DNA from: an uncultured Collinsella sp.
GTDB taxonomy: Bacteria > Actinomycetota > Coriobacteriia > Coriobacteriales > Coriobacteriaceae
DNA length: 64,000 nucleotides
Direction: 5' to 3'
NCBI GenBank assembly: GCA_900543025.1
Contig: UQPP01000001.1
Coordinates: forward strand, 53,537-117,536
Shown here one piece after another: positions 25,886-33,485 of this stretch. The first letter of the stretch is position 1; each line of letters starts with the position of its first letter. The notes under the pieces are model-generated. The model did not search any database and was not told where the DNA came from. It was given only the letters and a program-made list of their open reading frames with translations. Position numbers and translations under genes: made by a program.

Positions 25886-27553
25886 ATGCCTACTGACATC
25901 GAAATCGCACGTTCTGTCACGCCGCTACCTATTACCGAGGTGGCCAAGAACGCCGGCGTCGACGTTAAGCACCTTATTCCGTACGGCTTCGACAAGGCTA
26001 AGGTCGACTATTCACTGCTCAACGAGCCAACTGACCATCAGGCTAAGCTCGTCCTCGTGACCGCTATCAACCCCACGCCTGCGGGCGAGGGCAAGACCAC
26101 CACGACCATCGGTCTGTCCGATGGTCTGCGTCGTCGCGGTATCAAGAGCGCCGTGGCCCTGCGTGAGCCTTCGCTCGGCCCTGTCTTTGGCGTCAAGGGC
26201 GGTGCCGCTGGTGGCGGTTGGGCCCAGGTCATTCCCATGGAGGACATCAACCTGCACTTTACCGGCGACTTCCATGCCATCGGTGCTGCCAACAACCTGC
26301 TGGCCGCCATGCTCGATAACCACATCCAGCAGGGCAATCAGCTCGGTATTGACGTTAAGCGCATCACCTGGAAGCGCGTCGTCGACATGAACGACCGCCA
26401 GCTGCGCCACGTCATCGACGGCATTGGCGGCAAGGCCCAGGGCGTACCGCGTGAGGACGGCTTTGATATCACCGTCGCCTCCGAGGTCATGGCAATCCTG
26501 TGCCTATCCACGAGCATCAACGACCTCAAGGAGCGCCTGGGCGAGATCGTCGTCGGCTATAGCTTTGCCGGTGAGCCCGTCCGCGCCCGCGACCTTAAGG
26601 CTCAGGGCGCTATGGCCGCTCTGCTTAAGGACGCGCTCAAGCCCAACCTGGTCCAGACGCTCGAGGGTACGCCTGCGTTTGTCCACGGTGGCCCCTTTGC
26701 CAACATTGCCCATGGCTGCAACTCCATCATGGCTACGCGTATGGCTATGCGCTTTGGCGATGTCGCCATTACCGAGGCTGGCTTCGGTGCCGACTTGGGT
26801 GCCGAAAAGTTCCTCGATATCAAGTGCCGCATGACGGGCGTTCGCCCCAGCGCCGTCGTGGTCGTCGCGACCGCTCGTGCGCTGAAGTACAACGGTGGCG
26901 TTGCCAAGGCCGACCTCAACGAGGAGAACCTTGAGGCACTCAAGGCTGGCATGCCCAACCTGCTGCGTCACGTCGACAACATCCAGAACGTTTATGGTCT
27001 GCCCTGCGTGGTCGCCATCAACCGCTTCCCGACGGACACCGAGGCCGAGCTTGCGCTCATCGAGTCCGAGTGCCAGAAGCTCGGCGTCAACGTTAAGCTT
27101 TCCGAGGTTTGGGCCAAGGGCGGCGAGGGCGCGCTCGACCTGGCCGATGAGGTCATGCGTCTGATTGAGCAGCCGAGCGAGCTCAAGTTTGCCTACGAGG
27201 ACGGCGCCGACGTTGCCGATGCCCTCGAGGCCGTTGCCACCAAGGTTTATCGCGCCGATGGCGTCGACTTTACGCCGGCTGCCAAGCGTCAGCTTGCCGA
27301 GCTGCGTGAGAACGGCTTTGGCAACCTGCCGGTGTGCGTCGCCAAGACGCAGTACAGCTTTAGCGACAACGCCAAGGCCCTGGGCGCTCCCGAGAATTTC
27401 CGCATCACCGTGCGCGAGCTCAAGGTTTCCGCCGGTGCCCACTTTGTGGTCGCACTGACTGGCAGCGTTCTAACTATGCCGGGTCTGCCCAAGGTGCCCG
27501 CGGCCGAGAACATCGACGTCGACAACGACGGCAACATCACCGGCCTGTTCTAA
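25886..27553 (+). CDS. fhs: Formate-tetrahydrofolate ligase
   Basis: Fhs joins formate to tetrahydrofolate with ATP, giving 10-formyl-THF in the cytoplasm. The 555-residue length is standard. Motifs include the P-loop-like NPTPAGEGKTTTTIGL, REPSLGPVFGVKGGAAGGG and the C-terminal LTGSVLTMPGLPK. AAAGGA precedes ATG 25886; an upstream in-frame start would include promoter DNA. With fchA and folD near 38-39.6 kb it completes the route from formate to methylene-THF. Codon use is strongly biased to GCC, GGC, AAG and GTC, as expected of a highly expressed gene. Confidence 0.96.
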   Translation: MPTDIEIARSVTPLPITEVAKNAGVDVKHLIPYGFDKAKVDYSLLNEPTDHQAKLVLVTAINPTPAGEGKTTTTIGLSDGLRRRGIKSAVALREPSLGPVFGVKGGAAGGGWAQVIPMEDINLHFTGDFHAIGAANNLLAAMLDNHIQQGNQLGIDVKRITWKRVVDMNDRQLRHVIDGIGGKAQGVPREDGFDITVASEVMAILCLSTSINDLKERLGEIVVGYSFAGEPVRARDLKAQGAMAALLKDALKPNLVQTLEGTPAFVHGGPFANIAHGCNSIMATRMAMRFGDVAITEAGFGADLGAEKFLDIKCRMTGVRPSAVVVVATARALKYNGGVAKADLNEENLEALKAGMPNLLRHVDNIQNVYGLPCVVAINRFPTDTEAELALIESECQKLGVNVKLSEVWAKGGEGALDLADEVMRLIEQPSELKFAYEDGADVADALEAVATKVYRADGVDFTPAAKRQLAELRENGFGNLPVCVAKTQYSFSDNAKALGAPENFRITVRELKVSAGAHFVVALTGSVLTMPGLPKVPAAENIDVDNDGNITGLF

Positions 27554-27588
27554 GCCTGCTGCTCATAGCTGCTTGCCCGCCCCGCCGT

Positions 27589-27615
27589 GCCTACCAAGGC
27601 CCGGCGGGGCTTTTT
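27589..27615 (+). terminator. Terminator after fhs
   Basis: GCCCCGCCG (27589-27597) pairs with CGGCGGGGC (27602-27610) and is followed by TTTTT. Confidence 0.9.
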
Positions 27616-27682
27616 GATCCCAAGGCCCGCGCATGTCTTGTAGATACCGACGGGCTCTGCCCATCATAGGCTTTTGCGCGGG

Positions 27683-27688
27683 TAGAAT
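27683..27688 (+). promoter_or_regulatory. Candidate -10 upstream of the membrane protein at 27734
   Basis: TAGAAT lies 45 bases before the start codon. The -35 region is not clear. Confidence 0.3.
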
Positions 27689-27733
27689 GCATGGATAACT
27701 TGATGCTCACGCGCGACGGAAAGGAATCGTTGT

Positions 27734-28723
27734 ATGGATCAGGACAAGACAACCGTGATGGGCGGCTACGGTTCCGCGCAGGCTGGCGATAGCGCCGATG
27801 CGACCCGCGTTGTTCCCAACCCCGGTTATGTCGACCCCGCCGCGACGCAGCCTTCTGCCGGGCCCACCCGGGTTATGGGCTATGGCGACACGGCGCAGGA
27901 TTCTTACGCTGCATCTTCGCAAGGCCCCTATGGCAACGCAGCTCCGGATCCGTTTGATTACGCGCCGCAGGATTCTTATGCTGCCTCGACGCCGAATTCC
28001 TATGACAGCCTGCCGCAGAATCCCATTCCGCAGCCTCAGCAGACGACGTATTTGCCTCGCACGGCGCAGCCTCGCTACGAGTCGCGCGAGCCGTATCGCG
28101 AGTACCCCAAGTCGATTCCGCAATATGGCGAGGACGAGGAGAAGAAGCCGTCGCGTTCGTCGAGCATGATCAAGAAGATCCTCATCGTGCTGGCGATCTT
28201 CTTTGCGCTGTCGGTTGTGTTTGCCATCGTGTCGGGCATGCTCAACAAGCGGGGGAGTTCAACGGCCGATACCACTGCCGAGCAAACCGAGTCCGCCTCG
28301 TCTGGCACCGTCGATCTGAGCGATATCCCGGGGCAGTACTGGTCCAACGCCAAGAAGATCCTCAAGTCGCGCGGCGCCGATCTTTCGAATGCCGTGGTCC
28401 TGACTGATGATGGCTCAACGCCCGTCGTCGATGCCAACTGGGTCGTTACTTCTGCCTACTATAACGACAGCGGCAACCTCGAAATTCAGCTCACGCACAA
28501 GAACAGCTCAGGCAACTCGTCCGACGGACAAAGCGGTACCGATAGCTCGAGCTCCAATACGCTGGAGGACTTGAGCAACAAGGCGCAGGAGTTGGGAGAC
28601 AAGGCGCAAGAGCTGGGCGATACGGCGCAAAACCTGGGCGATACCGCGCAGAACTTGGGCGGCATGGCGATGGATGCCTGGAACGCACTGCAAAACGGCA
28701 TCTCGGGCGCGCAGGGAAACTAG
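27734..28723 (+). CDS. Single-pass membrane protein with Tyr/Gln/Pro-rich cytoplasmic part
   Basis: No family is firmly recognised. The 329 residues comprise a low-complexity N-terminal region rich in Tyr, Gln, Pro, Ala and Ser (1-135) with repeated QDSYAAS units, one transmembrane helix (about 145-170, KKILIVLAIFFALSVVFAIV), and an outer domain (about 190-255) that looks a little like a PASTA or DUF4352-type small domain. A final helix is built of short repeats of the type AQELGDK/AQNLGDT (about 280-310) that could form an amphipathic helix. AAAGGAA precedes ATG 27734. It ends 18 bp before the convergent CDF gene. The topology suggests a cell-envelope role. Confidence 0.6.
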   Translation: MDQDKTTVMGGYGSAQAGDSADATRVVPNPGYVDPAATQPSAGPTRVMGYGDTAQDSYAASSQGPYGNAAPDPFDYAPQDSYAASTPNSYDSLPQNPIPQPQQTTYLPRTAQPRYESREPYREYPKSIPQYGEDEEKKPSRSSSMIKKILIVLAIFFALSVVFAIVSGMLNKRGSSTADTTAEQTESASSGTVDLSDIPGQYWSNAKKILKSRGADLSNAVVLTDDGSTPVVDANWVVTSAYYNDSGNLEIQLTHKNSSGNSSDGQSGTDSSSSNTLEDLSNKAQELGDKAQELGDTAQNLGDTAQNLGGMAMDAWNALQNGISGAQGN

Positions 28724-28741
28724 CGGACGAGCGGAGCGGGG

Positions 28742-29923
28742 CTACAGCTGCTCGGCCGGACGCTCGGGCGAGCTGAAGCCCGAATCAAACGTGACGACGC
28801 ATGAGACATCGGGCCGGCGCTCGTGCACGATGCGCGTGACGAGCTCCAACAGCTCCTCGTCGGATATGTCAAAGCCGTCGGGACGCACCAGGTCAAACGA
28901 AACGAACCCGTCGTGCTCGTGAAGGTCGTGGATGGAGAGCGCAGGATCGATCTGCATGATGCCGCGCTTGACCCAGCCGCGCAGGTCGTCGCCGGTGGTG
29001 GCGATGGGGTCGCAGTGTAGCGTGATACCGATGCCCATCTGATGCTTGATATCGTGTTCGATGGTGTCCAGAATCTCGTGGTGCTCAAAGGCATCGCCCT
29101 CGCCGGGCATTTCCACGTGTGCGCTGGCAAACTGACGGCCGGGGCCGTAGTCGTGCACCATGAGGTCGTGTGTGCCCAGGACCTGCGGATAGGACATGAT
29201 CTTGTCGCGGATTGCCTGGACGAGCTTGGGGTCGGGCGCTTGCCCCAGCAACGGGCTGATGGCGTCGCGCACCAGGCCCATGCCGCTGATGCAAATGAAG
29301 ATGCCCACGCCCAGGCCCGCCCAGCCGTCGAGGTCAAAGCCGGTCGTCTGCGAAATAAGCGCCGCCGCTAAGACCGAGCCCGAGGTGATGACGTCGTTTT
29401 TGGAGTCCTGTGCTGTGGCGATGAGCGTCTCCGAGTCGATGCGGTCACCCAGCGTGCGGTTGAACGCGGCCATCCAGAGCTTTACGAGCATGGACGTAGC
29501 CAGTGCCGCAAGGGAAATGAACGTGTAAGCGGTGGGGGAAGGCTTGATGATCTTGGTGACCGACTCGAGGATCAGGTTGATGCCGACGGCGCAGACCAGG
29601 ACGGCGACGAACAGGCCGGCTAGGTACTCATAGCGGCCGTGACCATAGGGGTGGCCTTCGTCTGCCGGGCGGCTGGCAAGGCGGAACCCGAGCAGGCTCA
29701 CGATGTTGCTCGAGGCATCGGAGAGGTTGTTGAAAGCGTCGGCGATGAGGGAGACGGAGCCGGCGAGCAGGCCCGCGATGCCCTTGGCCAGGCACAGGGT
29801 GATGTTGAGGCCAATGCAGATGAGGCTTGCGGCAAAACCCGCGTTGGTGCGGCAAGATGCATCGACCGGCTCGCCCTCGCTGCCGGGAACAAGCGTATGT
29901 ACCAGCCGATTTACAAATAGCAT
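28742..29923 (-). CDS. Cation diffusion facilitator metal transporter
   Basis: A 393-residue CDF exporter with six membrane helices. The metal-site helices are visible as LIADAFNNLSDASSN (the DxxxD of helix 2) and the loop HPYGHGRYEY typical of Mn/Fe/Zn-type CDFs. The cytoplasmic C-terminal domain contains the metal-binding fold (HDLMVHDYGPGRQFASAHVE) plus an extra stretch of about 90 residues with several His/Asp pairs (SIHDLHEHDGF). ATG 29923 was chosen because AGGA lies upstream at usable spacing; the next Met upstream (29944) lies just after a possible -10 and has no ribosome site. Metal specificity cannot be assigned. Confidence 0.85.
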   Translation of the reverse strand: MLFVNRLVHTLVPGSEGEPVDASCRTNAGFAASLICIGLNITLCLAKGIAGLLAGSVSLIADAFNNLSDASSNIVSLLGFRLASRPADEGHPYGHGRYEYLAGLFVAVLVCAVGINLILESVTKIIKPSPTAYTFISLAALATSMLVKLWMAAFNRTLGDRIDSETLIATAQDSKNDVITSGSVLAAALISQTTGFDLDGWAGLGVGIFICISGMGLVRDAISPLLGQAPDPKLVQAIRDKIMSYPQVLGTHDLMVHDYGPGRQFASAHVEMPGEGDAFEHHEILDTIEHDIKHQMGIGITLHCDPIATTGDDLRGWVKRGIMQIDPALSIHDLHEHDGFVSFDLVRPDGFDISDEELLELVTRIVHERRPDVSCVVTFDSGFSSPERPAEQL

Positions 29924-30141
29924 AGCGGTCGTCCTCACAATCATGTTTAAGGGGATAGTGTAGCTCGCGCGGGGGCGCCGTGCACCGATGCTCAGAAAAT
30001 GCAGCAATAGTCTGCCGGTGCTAACGAGCGAGCCTTCTCGTCTGCCTGGGTGGTCCATTTTGGGCCACATGGGTATGGGCATGTGCCTGTTTGCTCGACA
30101 TACTTAATGTCGACAGCCCCTGTGCAAAGGAGGACGTTTCC

Positions 30142-31479
30142 ATGGACGAGATGTTTGCCGTTAAATGTCAAAACTGCGGCGGCCCTATGTACTCGCACCA
30201 AGCTAAACGCAGCTTTGAGTGCGCTTATTGCGGTGCGGTCATTCCGTGGCAGGCGGACGCCGGAGAGCCCAAGAGCGCTTTGGGCATTCGCCATACGCCG
30301 TTGACGGTAGTGGATGGACTGCTCAAGCTCACGCATGTGTCGCAACTCGAGCGCCCGGAGGACCCGGACTGGTATTTCTTCAATTCGCACTGGCGCAATC
30401 AGTCGGTCCTGGAACATCTGCTGTGGGAGGATCGCGGCACGGCGCAGGAGTTCCAAGAGGCCACGCATGTGAGCATTCCTTGCCCCTTCTGTGGTGCGTC
30501 CTTTGAGGGCGAGTCGACCCAGCGCGTGTTTGAGTGCCCGTCCTGCGGCAACAAGATCGGCATTGCCGACCTGCTCAAGCCGGGGACGTTTAGCAAGCGT
30601 CTGACCATGGGCGTGGGTGCGGAGTATGTGCCGGATCAGGGTATTCCCTGCGAAATCTCGCCGCAGCAGGCACGTGCCAACGCGCTGCAGCTGGTGCGCC
30701 AGTATCCGGATGCCTTTGCCGGGCACGACGTGGAAGATGCGATCCAAAACGACATGATGCTCTTCTATTTCCCCATGGCGCTGGCGGACCTGCGCATGAT
30801 GGCGAGCTTCCCGGGCAAGGGCCTGAGCAAGGAAACCCTGGTGTACTACGAGGTGCTCGACTGGGCATACCCCAGGGCAAACTACCTGGACGTTCGCCTC
30901 ATGGGCATTTTGGAGCCGTGGGACTTTGCCAAGGTCGGTCCGTTCGATCCCGCCATGCAGGAAGGCGACTTCCGCGTCGTCTCCGTCGATGCATCTACCA
31001 AGGACCAGGTGGTCATTGATAAGTTGGCGCTCGACGTTGCGGGCAACGATGCCGAGGCCGTACTGGGGCTCAATAAAAAGAGCATCCGAACCTGGGCGCG
31101 CAAGGCCCGCAAGCATAAGGATGGCCTGGTGATGGTGCCGGTCTACTTTGTCGATCGTCCGGCGACGGATGGCCGCGATGGCGAGCAGGTGCGCATTGCC
31201 GTAAACGGCCAGACGGGTCGTGCGGCCGCGGTGGTGTTTAGCGACAAGCGCGAAACGCATATCGTGGCGCCGCTCAGCCCGAGCCTGCATCTGTCCGGTG
31301 AGAGCACCGTACACGCCACGCCCGTCGAGGTCAAATATGTTAAATCTCCGTTCCTATACCAGATCGTGCGCCGTGGAGGCGGCGAGCAACCGCGCCAGGT
31401 TGCAGCCGCCGTCGAGGGTTCCTACCGAGAGGAGAAGCCCAAACGCCGCGGTCTGCTGGGTGCGCTATTTGGGAAGTAG
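30142..31479 (+). CDS. Zinc-ribbon (TFIIB-type) protein of unknown function
   Basis: The 445-residue protein begins with two zinc ribbons: CQNCGG with FECAYCGA (about residues 8-30), and CPFCGA with FECPSCGN (about 113-140). The body (150-400) contains no transmembrane helix or known catalytic motif and ends with a Lys/Arg-rich tail (EKPKRRGLLGALFGK). Similar bacterial proteins are annotated only as TFIIB-type zinc ribbon-containing proteins. AAAGGAGG precedes ATG 30142 at good spacing. It is monocistronic, and its role cannot be inferred from neighbours. Confidence 0.7.
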   Translation: MDEMFAVKCQNCGGPMYSHQAKRSFECAYCGAVIPWQADAGEPKSALGIRHTPLTVVDGLLKLTHVSQLERPEDPDWYFFNSHWRNQSVLEHLLWEDRGTAQEFQEATHVSIPCPFCGASFEGESTQRVFECPSCGNKIGIADLLKPGTFSKRLTMGVGAEYVPDQGIPCEISPQQARANALQLVRQYPDAFAGHDVEDAIQNDMMLFYFPMALADLRMMASFPGKGLSKETLVYYEVLDWAYPRANYLDVRLMGILEPWDFAKVGPFDPAMQEGDFRVVSVDASTKDQVVIDKLALDVAGNDAEAVLGLNKKSIRTWARKARKHKDGLVMVPVYFVDRPATDGRDGEQVRIAVNGQTGRAAAVVFSDKRETHIVAPLSPSLHLSGESTVHATPVEVKYVKSPFLYQIVRRGGGEQPRQVAAAVEGSYREEKPKRRGLLGALFGK

Positions 31480-31620
31480 GGGAGTAGCACCGGTTGTTGC
31501 CGTAAGGTGATGGCCGGGGGTGCGGGGCAGCTCTCAGGAGTGCGGGCTGCCGTCTGATTGTTTGAGGGTGCCAGATGTAAATAAACAGTGGAGCGGCTGC
31601 AAAAGAGCCTCCTCACTGGG

Positions 31621-31727
31621 TAAAATCAGGTTGTGCCGCGGAACCCGCTCCTCAGCTAGTCACACTTCGGAAGCGCGGGCAACGCAGGTATTATCGTCTA
31701 AAGGGCCGGCTGCAACCGGCCCTTTTC
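31621..31727 (+). ncRNA. Candidate small RNA ending in a terminator
   Basis: TAAAAT at 31621 could be a -10, and a strong terminator lies about 80-100 bases on (31700-31727). The stretch between them has GC-rich self-complementary segments and no credible ORF. With no gene in 31480-31904 this terminator has no other obvious owner, unless it belongs to the gene ending at 31479. The promoter call is weak. Confidence 0.25.
31700..31727 (+). terminator. Rho-independent terminator
   Basis: AAAGGGCCGG (31700-31709) pairs perfectly with CCGGCCCTTT (31716-31725), followed by T. It lies 220 bp after the zinc-ribbon gene. Confidence 0.8.
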
Positions 31728-31749
31728 TGTGGCAGCCAATGGACCCACA

Positions 31750-31850
31750 TCAGACGAAGGCCGCGTCTTTGCCTGTCAGGTCACGCTCGCCAGCCACGGC
31801 TAGAATGTCGTTGCCGGCGTCCATGACCGGTATTGTTTCGTAGCGTGCGT
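31750..31850 (-). pseudogene. Possible C-terminal gene remnant
   Basis: On the minus strand a frame ending at TGA (31750-31752) reads CDARYETIPVMDAGNDILAV followed by AGERDLTGKDAAFV, which looks like the end of a real protein, but no gene body or start precedes it (the DUF1016 gene lies 55 bp further on). It may be a leftover 3' end of a gene replaced by the DUF1016 gene. Confidence 0.25.
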
Positions 31851-31904
31851 CGCAACCGCGAGTGCGCCTGCGACGGCTGTGGTGGTTTCGGTCGCAATGT
31901 GCTG

Positions 31905-32954
31905 CTACCCTTGCGCTTTGCCATTAGTCGCTTCGTTGATGGCGCGGTACTCGGCACTCAGCTCGCGCGCCAGCTCTTCCTTGCTTGGAAGATACGGCAG
32001 GTATTTGGCGGCAAACACTTGGTCGTTGTCTTCGGGCAGCGTGTACTCGACAATCGAATCGCTTTTGTCCGCGCAGAGCACGATGCCTATGGGCGGATTG
32101 TCGCCTTCGTTCATGAGCTCGCGCGTGTAGTAGTTCACATACATTTGCATCTGGCCCAGGTCCTGATGCGTAAGGTCATCGGTCTTAAGGTCGATGAGCA
32201 CGAAGCAGCGCATCAGATAGTTGTAAAAAACAAGGTCAATATAGAAATGGCGTCCATCAAAGGTGATGCGCTTTTGGCGCGCCTCGAAAGCGAAGCCACG
32301 ACCAAGCTCCAGCAGGAACTTCTGAAGATGCGTGATGAGCGCCTGCTCTAGATCGCTCTCGCGAAACGTAGCATCGTCCGAGAAACCTAAAAACTCCAGT
32401 ACATATGGGTCGCGGATGATATCCTCGGGGCGACGAGCCGGGGCGCTCTCTTGGATTTCCTGGGTGACGGCCTCTTTGTCCTTGCTGGTAAGTAGGCGCT
32501 CGCGGAACATGGTGTTGATCTGGCGTTCGAGCTGGCGCGTGCTCCAGCGAGAAACGGCGCATTCGTTCATGTACCATGTGCGAGCATCAGGGTCGGGAAT
32601 GCGCATCAACCTGCGGTAATGTGTCCAGCTCAATTCGGGACGCAGTGAGTCCCGAATTGGAAATGCAAGATAGAACTGACGCATTTTGCGCAGCTCTCTT
32701 GCTTCAAAACTTTTACCAAAATCCTTGGTAAGTCTGATTGCGAGGGCCTTGAGCAGCGCCTCTCCATACTTGGCGCGCCCCTCTCCGCCCTGTTCATCAA
32801 CAATACTCTTGCCGATCTCCCAATATGCCTCAACCATCGCAAAGTTAACGGCGGTATAGGCCTTGTCGCGAGCGGCGTTGAGAATCGAGGAGACCTGCTT
32901 GTAAAAACCTTCGGGCACGATTGCCGATTCTCCACGGTTTACCAGTTCGCCCAT
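31905..32954 (-). CDS. DUF1016 (YhcG-type) PD-(D/E)XK nuclease domain protein
   Basis: The 349-residue protein carries the N-terminal DUF1016 helical domain (for example SWTHYRRLMRI and SRWSTRQLERQINTMF) and a C-terminal PD-(D/E)XK core (FYIDLVFYN, then LIDLKT). Members are often near mobile DNA, restriction systems or toxin loci, and their exact role is unproven. The DNA is less GC-rich than its surroundings, suggesting transfer. A perfect 11-bp inverted repeat (32631-32641 with 32649-32659) lies within the coding sequence. ATG 32954 or the GTG one codon earlier could start it; AAAGGAAAG lies upstream of both. It stands alone, with no partner methylase or toxin. Confidence 0.85.
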   Translation of the reverse strand: MGELVNRGESAIVPEGFYKQVSSILNAARDKAYTAVNFAMVEAYWEIGKSIVDEQGGEGRAKYGEALLKALAIRLTKDFGKSFEARELRKMRQFYLAFPIRDSLRPELSWTHYRRLMRIPDPDARTWYMNECAVSRWSTRQLERQINTMFRERLLTSKDKEAVTQEIQESAPARRPEDIIRDPYVLEFLGFSDDATFRESDLEQALITHLQKFLLELGRGFAFEARQKRITFDGRHFYIDLVFYNYLMRCFVLIDLKTDDLTHQDLGQMQMYVNYYTRELMNEGDNPPIGIVLCADKSDSIVEYTLPEDNDQVFAAKYLPYLPSKEELARELSAEYRAINEATNGKAQG

Positions 32955-33047
32955 CACTGTCGCCCCACTTTCCTTTTGTGGAATGCGTCTTTATCGCATT
33001 TAGTTTAAAGCCTCGCGCGGACACGAATCGCTGTGCTGTCTGACATC

Positions 33048-33076
33048 TTCGCATGGGGCCTTGCGGTGACTAAAAT
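33048..33076 (+). promoter_or_regulatory. Candidate promoter of the PH-like gene
   Basis: TTCGCA and TAAAAT (33071-33076) are spaced by 17 bases. A start near 33083 would exclude the GTG at 33077 as an initiator and supports ATG 33122. Confidence 0.5.
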
Positions 33077-33121
33077 GTGACCATAGAGGCAGTTTTAGCG
33101 AATCCCACGGGAGTGACGCGT

Positions 33122-33391
33122 ATGGACAATAACACGCTGCTATTCCAGGACAAAGGTTCGGGTAGGTATAAAGACGTCAAGATCTACCCCAACCGTATTG
33201 AGGTGCTCAAGAAGGGCACTTTTGGTGGCAAGCACACCGAGATTGTCTATCTTAAGGACATTACGGGGGTCAACAGGATCAAGGGCCGCGATGTTTTTCT
33301 GCGTAACAGGCTGTTGACTGCTTGTGTTTTTAGCCTGAGCAGCCGTGCGAAGGCCCAGGAGTTTGTTAACGCGCTGAACATGGTGATGTAG
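33122..33391 (+). CDS. Small bacterial PH-like domain protein
   Basis: An 89-residue protein with the pattern of a stand-alone bacterial PH-like domain, as seen in the N-terminal part of SHOCT/YokE-like proteins: alternating short beta strands (NTLLFQDKGSGRYKDVKIY, then KHTEIVYLKDITGVNRIKG) and a C-terminal helix (AKAQEFVNALNMV). No membrane segment or catalytic residues are seen. GGGAG lies 9 bases before ATG 33122. The function is unknown; such domains often bind proteins or lipids. Confidence 0.55.
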   Translation: MDNNTLLFQDKGSGRYKDVKIYPNRIEVLKKGTFGGKHTEIVYLKDITGVNRIKGRDVFLRNRLLTACVFSLSSRAKAQEFVNALNMVM

Positions 33392-33415
33392 CCTATGGCG
33401 GCGTTTGGGCCAAGG

Positions 33416-33453
33416 TAAAAATCGGGGGCACAGAACGGTGTCCTGCGCCCCCC
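33416..33453 (-). terminator. Terminator of the PI-PLC-like gene
   Basis: On the minus strand a stem of about 12 pairs that starts GGGGGC and closes GCCCCC is followed by GATTTTTACC. It lies about 33 bp after the stop codon of the minus-strand gene. Confidence 0.75.
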
Positions 33454-33485
33454 ATTGAGTCGATGTGTCTAAAAGGCCGGCTTGC

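Noticed and set aside
31520..31843. 107-codon open frame in the spacer after the zinc-ribbon gene
   Set aside because: No ribosome site, low-complexity composition, and it runs through a terminator hairpin.
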